Below, in pieces: positions 35,121-44,975 of a DNA stretch of 64,000 nt (position 1 is the stretch's first letter; every line of letters begins with the position of its first letter). The notes under the pieces were generated by a model that saw nothing but the letters and a program-made list of their open reading frames with translations, was not told the DNA's origin and searched no databases. Where the stretch lies: contig CALMQS010000034.1 in NCBI GenBank assembly GCA_937871285.1, positions 1 to 64,000 on the forward strand, given 5' to 3'. Origin of the DNA: an uncultured Sphingobacteriales bacterium. Its GTDB lineage: Bacteria > Bacteroidota > Bacteroidia > Chitinophagales > Chitinophagaceae. A program made the position numbers and the translations under genes.

Positions 35121-36800
35121 TTAGTAGCTGTCGTTCTGCACCAGGTATCCCGGCAGGTTGGATGCCCCGTCAATGGCATTTTGCGGGATCGGGAAGATCC
35201 TTTTCTTAGGATCTGAATTAGTTTTCTCCGTCCATGTGCCTTCGTATTTTCCAAAACGGATCATATCTGTGCGGCGAATATTTTCCCAATACAGTTCAAA
35301 CCCTCTTTCACGATATAATAAATCTAAGTTCATTTCTGTTAAAGCCGGAGGAACTATTCTTGCCGTTCTGGCAGCACGAATGGTATTTACATCATTAAGC
35401 GCTGCGGCTTCGTTACCCGCGCCCTTACGCAATTGAGCCTCGGCACGCATCAGGTAAATATCAGCCAGGCGTAATATAACAATATCATGTTCACCAAAGT
35501 TTCTGCCACTCACGGATCCACGGCTGAATTCATATTTTTCTACCCGGTAGCCATTGTTATAGTTGCTGAAGTCCGAAAAGTTGATTTCCTCCGTAAAGAA
35601 AACCGGCAGGTCGGGCCTGTTGCGGGTATTATTGTACAGCTTGCCCACTTTCATATCTCCATTGGGACATGTTTCAAACGCACCTCCTGTTCTTATCAAT
35701 CCATACTGTTGCCCCCTTAATATACCGCGGTCTATATGAAAATTGTTACCCGGAATACAGGTAATAGTGGTATCCAGGTTTCTTTTAAAAAACCGGCCAT
35801 CCATGTCAGCCGGGTCGTTGGGCGCATAGGCCTGTTTCCAGGTTTGATAAAAATCAGATGTAATGCCTGGTCCGTCTGTTCCATTAGCTCCGGGGTATGC
35901 AGCCAGGGGAAACTGGTCACCAGAAAGAGAAAAATATGCCATACGGTTGTGCCCATTAAGATCTGCTCTCTGGTCAACTGCAAAAATCAACTCTTTATTG
36001 GTGTGATTGGCATCATCAAATATTTCAAAATATTCAGGTGACAATGCAAATTTCCCTGAATTAATGATCTGGTCGCAGTATTGAATCACCTTGTCCATAT
36101 CATCAGTGGTAAAGCTGAAAGAAGAGGCATAAATATCGCGATATACAGCAGACTGCAGGTGCAACCTCGCGAGTAATCCCCATACCGCCTGTTTGGAAAT
36201 TCTGCCGGGGCCCGTATCATCTCGCAGCAAAGGTTCAATAGCCAATAATTCCGATTTAATATATTCTATGGCATCATTACCTCTTAAGATCACAGAGTTG
36301 GTCTGGGGATCGTCTTTTTGAAATGCTATGCCAAATAAATCGAGGCAAAGCAGGTTGTAATAAGCACGCATTCCCCTGGCTTCAGCCAGGAACAATGGTG
36401 CATTAGGATCGGTACTGGACGGCAGCGCGGTAATTGCCAGTATGGCACGTGAAATGCCTTGTGTTAAGTTATTCCAAACATTTCTCACGTTGGGATCGGC
36501 ACTGGTAGTTTCATGCCTGAGCAATGAAATGTAAATACCATTATCTCCCCAATCAGTACCCCCCCTGTAAGGCAATATTGCCTGATCAGTAGAAATTTGC
36601 TGCAAAGCAAAATACTGTGTGTGCTGAAATAATCCCGGTAAAATCGCATATACTGGAGCGATCAACCCTTCGGTTACTTCTTTTTCGGTAGAACCGGTAC
36701 TGGAAGTTTCATCCAGCACCTGTTCATGCAGCTTGGTGCAACTGCCAGCAAGACTTGCTACAGTATATAATGACAGTATATAAAATATCTTCTTAACCAT
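35121..36800 (-). CDS. SusD/RagB family nutrient-binding outer membrane lipoprotein
   Basis: 559 residues. Signal with lipobox LAGSC (Cys about residue 21). The TPR-like helical body has the usual SusD landmarks: ARGMRAYYNLLCLDLFG near residue 145, AVWGLLARLHLQSAVYRD near 205, LADIYLMRAEAQLRKG near 450 and YRERGFELYWENIRRTDMIRFGKY near 500. It sits on the cell surface and hands oligosaccharides (or peptides) to the TonB-dependent SusC partner, encoded 12 nt upstream. No CAZyme or regulator is adjacent, so the ligand cannot be named. Confidence 0.95.
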   Translation of the reverse strand: MVKKIFYILSLYTVASLAGSCTKLHEQVLDETSSTGSTEKEVTEGLIAPVYAILPGLFQHTQYFALQQISTDQAILPYRGGTDWGDNGIYISLLRHETTSADPNVRNVWNNLTQGISRAILAITALPSSTDPNAPLFLAEARGMRAYYNLLCLDLFGIAFQKDDPQTNSVILRGNDAIEYIKSELLAIEPLLRDDTGPGRISKQAVWGLLARLHLQSAVYRDIYASSFSFTTDDMDKVIQYCDQIINSGKFALSPEYFEIFDDANHTNKELIFAVDQRADLNGHNRMAYFSLSGDQFPLAAYPGANGTDGPGITSDFYQTWKQAYAPNDPADMDGRFFKRNLDTTITCIPGNNFHIDRGILRGQQYGLIRTGGAFETCPNGDMKVGKLYNNTRNRPDLPVFFTEEINFSDFSNYNNGYRVEKYEFSRGSVSGRNFGEHDIVILRLADIYLMRAEAQLRKGAGNEAAALNDVNTIRAARTARIVPPALTEMNLDLLYRERGFELYWENIRRTDMIRFGKYEGTWTEKTNSDPKKRIFPIPQNAIDGASNLPGYLVQNDSY

Positions 36801-36812
36801 AACAATCAGATT

Positions 36813-39794
36813 TTAGAATGATAGATTTAATCCAAAAATTATTGACCGCGCTTTCGGGTAATTCAGGTAGTCAATACCATAAGAAAGTGCTCCGTCAATA
36901 GACCTGTCTGCATTGATTTCCGGATCATAACCATCATATTTGGTAATTACAAAAAGGTTTTGGGCAGTTACAGAAATGCGCAAATTGGAAACCCAGTTTT
37001 TTACGCCCAGTTTGTCGGTATTAAAATTATAGGCCAATACTGCATTGTTCAGTCTCAAATATCCTCCGTCTTTCAGGTACCTTGTACTGATGCTTGCAGC
37101 ATTATTGATAGACTCGTTGGGATACTGTGTGGCCTCAGTTGTTGTGTTTAAATTTTTTGCAATTCTGGCCCTGTAAAAATTACCGGTGGCCGTGTTATCA
37201 TAAATTTTATTGCCGCTTACGCCATTAAAGTTTACACTAAGATCAAAGCCTTTGTAATTAACGTTACCCCAAAATCCATATACCGATTTTGGTACTGCTG
37301 ATCCGGCAGAGATACGATCCTTGGGCGTAATAATACCATCTTTGTCTGTATCAGCGTACTGGCTTGTTCCGTCGCTGCCGATCCCGGTAAATTCAAGCAT
37401 ATAGAAAGTACCGATAGGCTGACCATTGACATAGCCATTGATAGTGGCGCTGGTTAACCCTGAACCACTGGCAGAGCCTGAGAATATTACCTGGTAAGGA
37501 GATCCGCTAACCCTGTTTTTAATAAATGCGGCATTTCCACCGATGCCGAAACCAAGATTAGGGGATATTTTTTTTCTGTAGGCCAGATCGAGCTCAATAC
37601 CACTGTTTTTAATAGACATGCCGGGGATATTGGCGTAATATGTGGCGCTTGGCTGAACAGGATCCTGCGGAGGAATAGAAAGTAGGATGTTATCTGAAAT
37701 TTTTTCAAATACGTCTATCGCACCGGTAAGCGCTCCATTCAGCAAGCCGAAATCAAGCCCCACGTTTGTGGTTTTGGAAGATTCCCACCGCAGATCGGGA
37801 TTTGCCAGGCGGGAATAAAACGTACCCGGAGGGTAGCTCCCTGTAGGATACAGGGGATAGCTTACCGAAGCGTTCACTTCGGTTCTGAAAAGAGGTTGGG
37901 TAAGTTTAGGACCAATTTCCTGGTTACCGGTTATACCCCAGCCTCCTCTTAATTTAAGTACATTAAAAGCGGAGTTTTGCATAAACGATTCTTCAGCAAT
38001 ATTCCATCCTAAAGAAAAGGAAGGGAAATAACCATACCTGTTGTTTTCCCCGAATTTGGTTGACCCATCCATTCTGAAGTTTACCGTTACCAGGTATTTG
38101 TTGTCGAACCCATAATTAATACGGGCAAAATAAGACTGAATTTCGTTGATATTGGCGTTACCATAAGGGCGGTTATTAGCCATGGTTAATTCCTGCCCGA
38201 TACCAGGATTGTATATGGGATCCAGGTCGTTAAGCGGCAGCTTGTTAATGCTTGATCCCCTGAACTGGTACAGGATATTCTGATAAGAATGACCTGCCAG
38301 CGCAGCAATACTGTGATAACCAATATCGGTGGTATAGTTAAGATAATTTTCGATGATCTTGTTACGCACCAGTGTTGACTGTGTTTCGAATCTTCCATCA
38401 CGCTGCGGTACCTCATTGGCGTAATTAACATAATCGCGGGTGCCGGTTGCGTTATCAATACCAAAATTCAGCTTATAGGTAAGTCCTTTTATAATTCTTA
38501 AAGTAGGTGTAATATTCCCCAGCACACGATTGATGCTGGCAACATCTTTATACAGTTCGAGTTCAAGCAGCGGATTGCTAACGTTCTCAAATTTTGCCGG
38601 GTTGCCGTCTGCATCGCGTGCCGGTAATGTTGGGTTATTGGAAATAGCACTTCCGATCATACCATCAATGGGTGGCCTGCGGTTGCCGGTATTGCTTGCA
38701 GTAAGGTTGATATCAATGGAAAGGCGATCATCCCATAATTTTTGGGTAGCGTTAAAACGACCGGTATACCTTTTCAAATTGCTGCCTTTCAAAATACCAT
38801 CCTGGTTTAACGCATTTAAAGAAGCGTAATATACCAGCTTGCTGGTGCCTCCGCTTAAGGTAAGGTTATTATCATAAGTGTTAGCGGTTCGGAAAATTTC
38901 ATCCTGCCAGTCAGTAGAAGCACCGAAATCTTCCAAAGTACCCCCTGCGGCTACTACCTCCTTTTTAAACTCTTCAGTTGAAAATATAGGCAGTTTGTTG
39001 GCCGGGCTGGCAATGCCTACAGCAGTGGAATAATTGAGTGCAGAAGTACCCGCCTTGCCACGCTTTGTAGTAACAAGTACTACGCCGTTTGCACCACGGG
39101 AACCATAAATAGCAGTAGCTGATGCATCTTTCAGCACATCCATTGATTCAATATCCTGCGGATTTAAAAAGTTGAGGGGGTCACCGCTACCGGTTCCGGC
39201 ATTGTCGAGTGGCACACCATCTATTACAAAAAGAGGGGAACTGCCGCTTCTAACGGTACCGGACCCGCGAATAACGATATTCACGCCTGCACCGGGCTCA
39301 CCACTGGATGATGTTATATTCACGCCGGCAACCTTTCCCTGCAATAACTGCTGGGGGTTGTTTACAATCCCTTTGTTAAAAGCCTCGGCTTTTACAGATT
39401 TTACGGATCCGGTTACATCTCTTTTACGTTGGGTGCCATAACCTACCACTACCACGTCTTCAAGGCTTTGAGCAGCTACTTTTAGCACAGCAGCCAGTTG
39501 TAAGCCGGAAGCCCCTACGGTACCCGTAAGCGTTTCAATACCATAGCCTACATAGCTTACCGTAAAAGTATAGCTGCCATTGGCAAGGCCTGAAAAAATA
39601 AATACCCCTTCCTCATTGGAGGTAACGGTTGTTTTTGATTTACTGGAGGAATGCTCTGCTGTAACAGAAGCGCCGGCAACGATATCGCCGGTTTCTGTTT
39701 TAACGGTTCCGGTAACGCTTCCCTGGGCTTGCGCCGAAAGATGCAGATACGATGGTAATAACAATACCATTAACCATAGCAATCGTTGTCTCAT
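36813..39794 (-). CDS. SusC/RagA family TonB-linked outer membrane transporter
   Basis: 993 residues. Signal peptide (WLMVLLLPSYLHLSAQAQ), then a carboxypeptidase-regulatory-like domain (residues 25-100, GSVTGTVKTETGDIVAGASV), the TonB box region VVVVGYGTQRKRDVTGS, plug domain (SPLFVIDGVPLDN, DASATAIYGSRGANGVVLVTTKRG) and a large beta-barrel ending in a C-terminal aromatic residue (FGLNLSF). It imports a large nutrient through the outer membrane with SusD as a lid. The palindrome CAAACGTTTG, typical of LacI-family operators, lies upstream at 39879-39888. Confidence 0.96.
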   Translation of the reverse strand: MRQRLLWLMVLLLPSYLHLSAQAQGSVTGTVKTETGDIVAGASVTAEHSSSKSKTTVTSNEEGVFIFSGLANGSYTFTVSYVGYGIETLTGTVGASGLQLAAVLKVAAQSLEDVVVVGYGTQRKRDVTGSVKSVKAEAFNKGIVNNPQQLLQGKVAGVNITSSSGEPGAGVNIVIRGSGTVRSGSSPLFVIDGVPLDNAGTGSGDPLNFLNPQDIESMDVLKDASATAIYGSRGANGVVLVTTKRGKAGTSALNYSTAVGIASPANKLPIFSTEEFKKEVVAAGGTLEDFGASTDWQDEIFRTANTYDNNLTLSGGTSKLVYYASLNALNQDGILKGSNLKRYTGRFNATQKLWDDRLSIDINLTASNTGNRRPPIDGMIGSAISNNPTLPARDADGNPAKFENVSNPLLELELYKDVASINRVLGNITPTLRIIKGLTYKLNFGIDNATGTRDYVNYANEVPQRDGRFETQSTLVRNKIIENYLNYTTDIGYHSIAALAGHSYQNILYQFRGSSINKLPLNDLDPIYNPGIGQELTMANNRPYGNANINEIQSYFARINYGFDNKYLVTVNFRMDGSTKFGENNRYGYFPSFSLGWNIAEESFMQNSAFNVLKLRGGWGITGNQEIGPKLTQPLFRTEVNASVSYPLYPTGSYPPGTFYSRLANPDLRWESSKTTNVGLDFGLLNGALTGAIDVFEKISDNILLSIPPQDPVQPSATYYANIPGMSIKNSGIELDLAYRKKISPNLGFGIGGNAAFIKNRVSGSPYQVIFSGSASGSGLTSATINGYVNGQPIGTFYMLEFTGIGSDGTSQYADTDKDGIITPKDRISAGSAVPKSVYGFWGNVNYKGFDLSVNFNGVSGNKIYDNTATGNFYRARIAKNLNTTTEATQYPNESINNAASISTRYLKDGGYLRLNNAVLAYNFNTDKLGVKNWVSNLRISVTAQNLFVITKYDGYDPEINADRSIDGALSYGIDYLNYPKARSIIFGLNLSF

Positions 39795-40221
39795 ACGCGT
39801 AGTTAATTTTGGGTTGTATAAAATATATTGCAGGTAAACATAGTACTATAATTTTACTTAAACATACCCCGGCCAGTGCAAACGTTTGAAATTTTTTCCG
39901 GTATAACCATGCTATCTGCCTTCTATAGCTTACATACAGACAAACTGCAGCAGGAAAATGATGCATCTCAGTAGCAAGTGGTGAGTGGTGAGTGGGAAGT
40001 GGGAAGTGGGAAGTGGTTGCAGGTTGCAGGTTGCAGGTCGCAAGGTACAAGGTACAAGTTCAATCCTCCCTACAACCTGCGACCGGAGATTAGTGGAGAG
40101 TGGCTTGCCTGTTTCAAGTTACAGTTACAGGTTACAGGATGGAAGTTATAAGGGTGCCGTTCCCTTGAAACCTGTAACCTGAAACTTGCACACCCTGAAA
40201 CTTGCAACCTGCAACCTCCCC
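39795..40221. repeat. Intergenic region: susC upstream site plus repeat words
   Basis: 427 nt. Nearest susC is AT-rich DNA with the palindrome CAAACGTTTG (39879-39888). From about 39970 to 40215 the DNA is made of words: agtggtgagtgggaagtggg, ttgcaggttgcaggtcgcaagg, and ggttacaggatgg, followed by cctgaaacttgcaacctgc. No ORF of note. Confidence 0.65.
39879..39888. promoter_or_regulatory. Candidate LacI-type operator upstream of susC
   Basis: CAAACGTTTG is a perfect 10-bp palindrome with the central CG typical of LacI-family sites, about 85 nt before the susC ATG. An identical palindrome is upstream of the efflux operon at 28037-28046. No regulator gene is adjacent. Confidence 0.4.
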
Positions 40222-41031
40222 CTACCCGCCGAGCGCGTCCATCGCTTTTTTTACGCTGCCATGCTGCAGCAAAATGGCTTTGGCATTATCATAGTCTTTC
40301 AGCCCGGCTTTTTCCATCAATATTTTTACCGCCCGGTCGGTGATCTTATCATTGATCAGCAATACATTTACCATGCTGTTGTCTTCCACCCTGCCCAGGC
40401 GTATCATAGTAGTGGTGCTGATCATATCAAAGATCATTTTTTGTGCCGTACCGCATTTCATCCGGGTGCTGCCCGTAACGAACTCGGGGCCGGTGATCAC
40501 TTCCACCGGCAGTTCTGATGCCGCTGCAATGGGCGACCCGGGATTACTTACTATACAGCCGGTAGTTACGCCTGCAGAGCGGCATTGTTTTAAAGCTGCC
40601 AGCACAAAAGGGGTTGTGCCGCTGGCGGAAATACCCACCACTATATCTTTATCCGAAATAGCATATGCTTTCAGGGCATCCCACCCCGCTTCCGTATCAT
40701 CTTCCTTTTCTTCAGGCGCTTCAATAAGATGTTCCACACCACCGGCCAATATCACGTTTACCATGCCTTTTGGAATACCATAAGTGGTAGGCAATTCAAT
40801 AGCGTCTAATACCGAAAGGCGTCCGCCGCTACCGGCGCCTAAGTAAAACATCCTGCCGCCAGCCTCTAATTTTTCTGCAATGGCGGTGATCAGCCTATTA
40901 AGCTGCGGCAATGCTTTTTCTATTGCCGGCGCTACCTTTTTATCTTCGTTATTGATGTGAGCGGTAAGCGCTTCTACGGTCATTTTTTCAAGGTGCCGGT
41001 ACAAAGAGGGCTGTTCTGTAATTCGTATCAT
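40222..41031 (-). CDS. murQ: N-acetylmuramic acid 6-phosphate etherase
   Basis: 269 residues from ATG 41031; the frame extends 13 codons but this start precedes the normal TEQPSLYRHLEKMTV opening. SIS domain features include GAGSGGRLSVLDAIELPTTYG near residue 65 and the catalytic region APEEKEDD. EVITGPEFVTGSTRMKCGTAQKM is the family hallmark. It cleaves the lactyl ether of MurNAc-6-P for cell wall recycling in the cytosol. It is the last gene after parC on the same strand (57 nt gap). Confidence 0.93.
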   Translation of the reverse strand: MIRITEQPSLYRHLEKMTVEALTAHINNEDKKVAPAIEKALPQLNRLITAIAEKLEAGGRMFYLGAGSGGRLSVLDAIELPTTYGIPKGMVNVILAGGVEHLIEAPEEKEDDTEAGWDALKAYAISDKDIVVGISASGTTPFVLAALKQCRSAGVTTGCIVSNPGSPIAAASELPVEVITGPEFVTGSTRMKCGTAQKMIFDMISTTTMIRLGRVEDNSMVNVLLINDKITDRAVKILMEKAGLKDYDNAKAILLQHGSVKKAMDALGG

Positions 41032-41088
41032 AGTAGTGTTAAGAGCAATTAAATGATGGCTGATACCCATTGGCCATATGGCTGTTTA

Positions 41089-43593
41089 TTAAAATAGCTC
41101 AGGCTGCTGATTATCCTCAGGCTTCCTTTTTTCCCATTCCATTTCCGTGCTTTTCGTAAAATCGGCAAGCCTGGCGCCAACGGCTTTCCAGCCCATTACT
41201 TCCACCATTTTGTTCACCTTAATTTTGGCTTTTCTGATCTGGGCGCCCTTTCCACTCTGCATTACCAGCACAGGTGAGGCTTCTGTAGTAACCGCTTCCA
41301 GCAGGTTTCCTTCTCCTTCCTTTATAAAGAAAAATTTATTACGCAGCGTAGTGGTCTCAATCTTAAATCTTTTGATATTGTATTGCAGCTTTTCTTTATC
41401 AAGGTACACGGCTGTTACTACTTTTTCAGGATCAAATTTTTCAATCAGCACTACCTTGTCCCCGTCAAAGCGCTGGCTCAGCTCCGTATCAGAAATTTCA
41501 TAGTTACCATTATTGTAAATGATCAGTAACCGGTCTTCACTATCGAACATCCCCAGGTATTGCCCTTTTTCTTCCGCGTTAAGCCTTCCAAAGGTATCAT
41601 CAAACCATAGCTTTCTTCCACTCAGTGTTGAGCGCCCGGCTTCCTTGAACTTCACAGATTTAACAGGATATTTTGTTACCTGGTTACCCATGCTGCCCCT
41701 GCCTTTGATCTCTAATTCTTCAAAATAAAATTCGAGCTCCTTATTGCGGGCAGTTGACGAAGGGCTGAGCATAATCTTAACAGCTTCCGCTTCACCATTG
41801 GGATTAACAGAAAAATAATGCACTTTACTTTTGTCTGATCCTTTGGTCAGGTCATACTCCTTATCACGGGTAATGCTGGTAACGTTAAACCGTTTGGCGT
41901 AGCTGATCCCCGTTTTCCCATCCATGTAGATCATATTATAAGTAGTACGCTCATCATTTTTCTTAAAAACGGCAACATGCAGAATGTCTTTCCCGATAAA
42001 CACTTTATCCGCTACCTTCACCACCTTCATTTTACCGGCTTTGGTAAAGGCTATAATATCATCTAAGTCTGAGCAATCATCTACAAATTCATCCTTCTTT
42101 AACCCTGTGCCTATAAATCCTTCTGAACGGTTTACATATAATTTGGCATTGGCAATGGCTACCTGCTTGGCCTGTATAGACTCAAACAGCCTGATTTCCG
42201 TTTTGCGTTCCCTGCCTTTACCGTATTTTTTTAAAAGGTTATCATAGTAGGCTACAGCAAAGTCTACCAGATTCTCCAGGTCGTATTTTACCTGTTTGAT
42301 CTCTTTATCAATGTTCCTGATCTGCGCATTCAGCTCATCAATATCCAGTTTATAAATTCTGCGTACCGGTTTCTCCGTCAGTTTAACAATGTCTTCTTTA
42401 GATATTTCCTTTTTCAATTGTTTTTTAAAAGGAACAAATGCTTTATCAATAGCCATTAATACCTTTTCCCAGGTTTCATGCTTTTTTTCTAATTCTTTAT
42501 ATATTTTTTCTTCAAAGAATATTTTTTCGAGTGAAGTATAATGCCATTTTTCCTGCAATTCCGCCAGCTTAATTTCCAGTTCCTTTTTCAGCAACTCTTT
42601 GGTTAAGTCGGCTGATGAACGGAGCAGGTCGTGTACGGTTATGAAACGCGGCTTTTGTTCAGCGATCACGCAGGCATTCGGTGAAATGCTTACCTCACAG
42701 TCGGTAAACGCATACAATGCATCAATGGTTATATCAGTGGAGATACCGGGGGCGAGGTCAACATGCACTTCCACATTGGCGGCCGTATTGTCGGTAACCT
42801 TTTTTATTTTAATCTTTCCCTGGTCATTCGCTTTCACAATGGAATCCATCAGCTGCGCGGTAGTTACACCATAGGGCACATCGCGTATGACCAGCGTTTT
42901 TTTATCTAATTCCTCAATGTGTGCACGCACTTTTACCTTCCCCCCCCTTTTACCTTCATTATAATTCGTTGCATCAATCATTCCGCCGGTTTGAAAATCG
43001 GGGAATAATTCAAATTTTTTGCCGCGTAAATGTTTGATAGCCGCTTCAATGATCTCGCAAAAATTATGTGGTAATATTTTGGTTGATAAACCAACCGCTA
43101 TGCCTTCCGCTCCCTGGGCCAGCAGCAAAGGAAACTTCATAGGAAGCGTTACCGGTTCATTTTTTCTTCCGTCATAGCTGAGCTGCCATTCAGTGATTTT
43201 GGCGTTAAAAGCCACTTCCAGCGCAAATTTGCTTAACCGGGCTTCAATATAGCGGGCCGCGGCTGCATCATCGCCTGTGCGCACATCACCCCAGTTGCCC
43301 TGCGTTTCAATGAGCAGGTCTTTTTGTCCCATATTTACAAGCGCATCACCAATAGAAGCATCTCCATGCGGATGGTATTGCATGGATTGCCCGATAATGT
43401 TAGCTACCTTATTAAACCGCCCGTCATCCATTTCCTTCATGGCATGAAGGATGCGGCGCTGTACCGGCTTCAGCCCGTCTTCAATTGCCGGAACAGCCCT
43501 TTCCAGGATAACATAGGAGGCATAATCGAGGAACCATGTTTTATATTGGCCATGAATGCCGGATTCATTTCCTAAAAAATTGTCTTTACTCAT
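41089..43593 (-). CDS. parC: DNA topoisomerase IV subunit A
   Basis: 834 residues. The winged-helix/breakage domain has AAARYIEARLSKFALE with catalytic Tyr at 115, and PHGDASIGDALVNMGQ near 75-90. A long coiled-coil segment occupies about 350-460 (KELLKKELEIKLAELQEKW), followed by a C-terminal beta-pinwheel-like domain. The length and the GQYKTWFLDYASYVILERA start are those of the Bacteroidota ParC form. With ParE it decatenates daughter chromosomes. In the operon with parE and two DUF genes. Confidence 0.95.
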   Translation of the reverse strand: MSKDNFLGNESGIHGQYKTWFLDYASYVILERAVPAIEDGLKPVQRRILHAMKEMDDGRFNKVANIIGQSMQYHPHGDASIGDALVNMGQKDLLIETQGNWGDVRTGDDAAAARYIEARLSKFALEVAFNAKITEWQLSYDGRKNEPVTLPMKFPLLLAQGAEGIAVGLSTKILPHNFCEIIEAAIKHLRGKKFELFPDFQTGGMIDATNYNEGKRGGKVKVRAHIEELDKKTLVIRDVPYGVTTAQLMDSIVKANDQGKIKIKKVTDNTAANVEVHVDLAPGISTDITIDALYAFTDCEVSISPNACVIAEQKPRFITVHDLLRSSADLTKELLKKELEIKLAELQEKWHYTSLEKIFFEEKIYKELEKKHETWEKVLMAIDKAFVPFKKQLKKEISKEDIVKLTEKPVRRIYKLDIDELNAQIRNIDKEIKQVKYDLENLVDFAVAYYDNLLKKYGKGRERKTEIRLFESIQAKQVAIANAKLYVNRSEGFIGTGLKKDEFVDDCSDLDDIIAFTKAGKMKVVKVADKVFIGKDILHVAVFKKNDERTTYNMIYMDGKTGISYAKRFNVTSITRDKEYDLTKGSDKSKVHYFSVNPNGEAEAVKIMLSPSSTARNKELEFYFEELEIKGRGSMGNQVTKYPVKSVKFKEAGRSTLSGRKLWFDDTFGRLNAEEKGQYLGMFDSEDRLLIIYNNGNYEISDTELSQRFDGDKVVLIEKFDPEKVVTAVYLDKEKLQYNIKRFKIETTTLRNKFFFIKEGEGNLLEAVTTEASPVLVMQSGKGAQIRKAKIKVNKMVEVMGWKAVGARLADFTKSTEMEWEKRKPEDNQQPELF

Positions 43594-43670
43594 ATAAATA
43601 TTTCCACAACCTTATGTTATGGGATAATAAACTGTTTTTTAATAATGCTATCACCGGAATATCCGTATTA

Positions 43671-44045
43671 CTATTTACTGTCTTCCTGCTTTCCTATTAG
43701 GCCAAGGTGCGTAAACTTAAAACCCGTGAAATACTTTAATCCATAGCCAAATGTCCTGTCCATGCAGGAATGCCCGAATAATATGATACCGGTAACCTGT
43801 AAAGTCCAGCTACCGGGTAACCAGCCTGCAATAAAAAATATAGCGGCAATACCTTTATGATGAAAAAGGTTATACGAAATGGCGCCGGCCCTGTTACCCG
43901 CGGCATATCCCAGCATGCTGATATCCGGCCCCAAAAACAGCAACAGGTATATCCACCATTGTACCTGCATATCGTATAAGGCATATATGCTCAGTGCAAA
44001 TAAAGCCAGCTCTTCCCATTTTAAAATGAATTTCATCTTATTCAT
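43671..44045 (-). CDS. DUF4260 family membrane protein
   Basis: 124 residues. Three to four hydrophobic segments (LALFALSIYALYDM, WWIYLLLFLGPDISMLGYAAG, IAAIFFIAGWLPG) and the motif HSCMDRTFGYGLKY typical of DUF4260. Function unknown. It overlaps the preceding DUF1835 gene by 8 nt, so the two are translationally coupled, and it lies between parE and parC. Confidence 0.85.
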   Translation of the reverse strand: MNKMKFILKWEELALFALSIYALYDMQVQWWIYLLLFLGPDISMLGYAAGNRAGAISYNLFHHKGIAAIFFIAGWLPGSWTLQVTGIILFGHSCMDRTFGYGLKYFTGFKFTHLGLIGKQEDSK

Positions 44046-44871
44046 TTACCTGTTCTGTAATACCGGCTTTGCGCCTGATCTCAAAATCTTTCATATTCTT
44101 TAATGCACCCTGTATCTCATATTCTCCGCCTGCTATTATTAACTTCAGCCTCCACAACAGGTACGCGTCACCGGTAGTATGCTTGTTTTTTGATAAAAAC
44201 TGGGCGATGAGCTTACCTGCCTTTTGCCAGTCCTTTGTAATGAAACTTTTCAGATCCGCGTCATAAAAATCATAATCATACTGCACTAACTTTTTTCCGC
44301 CTTCCAGTATACGTACCCCTTTATTTTCATTGCAAAGCCTTATCCATTCATCGGGATCAACTTCAAATTCGCTTAATGTAATGGGGCGCGCCAGCTTTTT
44401 TGCTTTTAAAAATTCTTTCGGGGGAATGGTGTGCAGCCAGGAAGGATAAAAAATATTTCCTTTTTCGTTGAAAAAGGGAAGGTTATTCAGATAAAGGATG
44501 AACACCCTGCCCTGGAATTCTTTTAGAAAATGCAGCAGCCAGTAGTAACCGCTCACATCATGCTTATTCTGCGCGGCCCAAATCCATACTATCTCTCCCG
44601 GATTACGGCGCAATTCCCCCACCAGCTCTGCTATGGTTTTATAATCGTCTACAGAACCATCTTCCGTTTTCCCGTCATAATCGCCGCCGGCCAATACCTG
44701 CATCCACCAGGTCTTTCGTGCTGCTATACCTTCGCCAATATATATGTTAGCTAAAGGACCAACCGCATAATCATCTTTTATCTGTACCACTTCACCCTGA
44801 AGGGTTTCGTCCAGTTCAATGGCCTTTGTTAAAACGGCGGTGTCTGCTTCATTAAAAACAATGTGTATCAT
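44038..44871 (-). CDS. DUF1835 (N-terminal) / DUF3658 (C-terminal) protein
   Basis: 277 residues, soluble. The N-terminus has MIHIVFNEADTAVLTKAIEL and VGPLANIYIGEGIAARKTWW; the centre has VWIWAAQNKHDVSGYYWLLHF, matching DUF1835. The C-terminal half (LWRLKLIIAGGEYEIQGALKNMKDFEIR) matches DUF3658. Family role unknown. It lies 104 nt after parE and overlaps the DUF4260 gene, so the topoisomerase IV genes are split by two uncharacterised genes in one operon. Confidence 0.85.
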   Translation of the reverse strand: MIHIVFNEADTAVLTKAIELDETLQGEVVQIKDDYAVGPLANIYIGEGIAARKTWWMQVLAGGDYDGKTEDGSVDDYKTIAELVGELRRNPGEIVWIWAAQNKHDVSGYYWLLHFLKEFQGRVFILYLNNLPFFNEKGNIFYPSWLHTIPPKEFLKAKKLARPITLSEFEVDPDEWIRLCNENKGVRILEGGKKLVQYDYDFYDADLKSFITKDWQKAGKLIAQFLSKNKHTTGDAYLLWRLKLIIAGGEYEIQGALKNMKDFEIRRKAGITEQVNE

Positions 44872-44975
44872 GTAACTGTTTTGGAATTAAACCTATTGTT
44901 ATATTAATGATCATTATGCTGTATCTCATCGTAAGAAGTGAAACGGGAGAACTTCACGCGGAAATCCGACACTTC

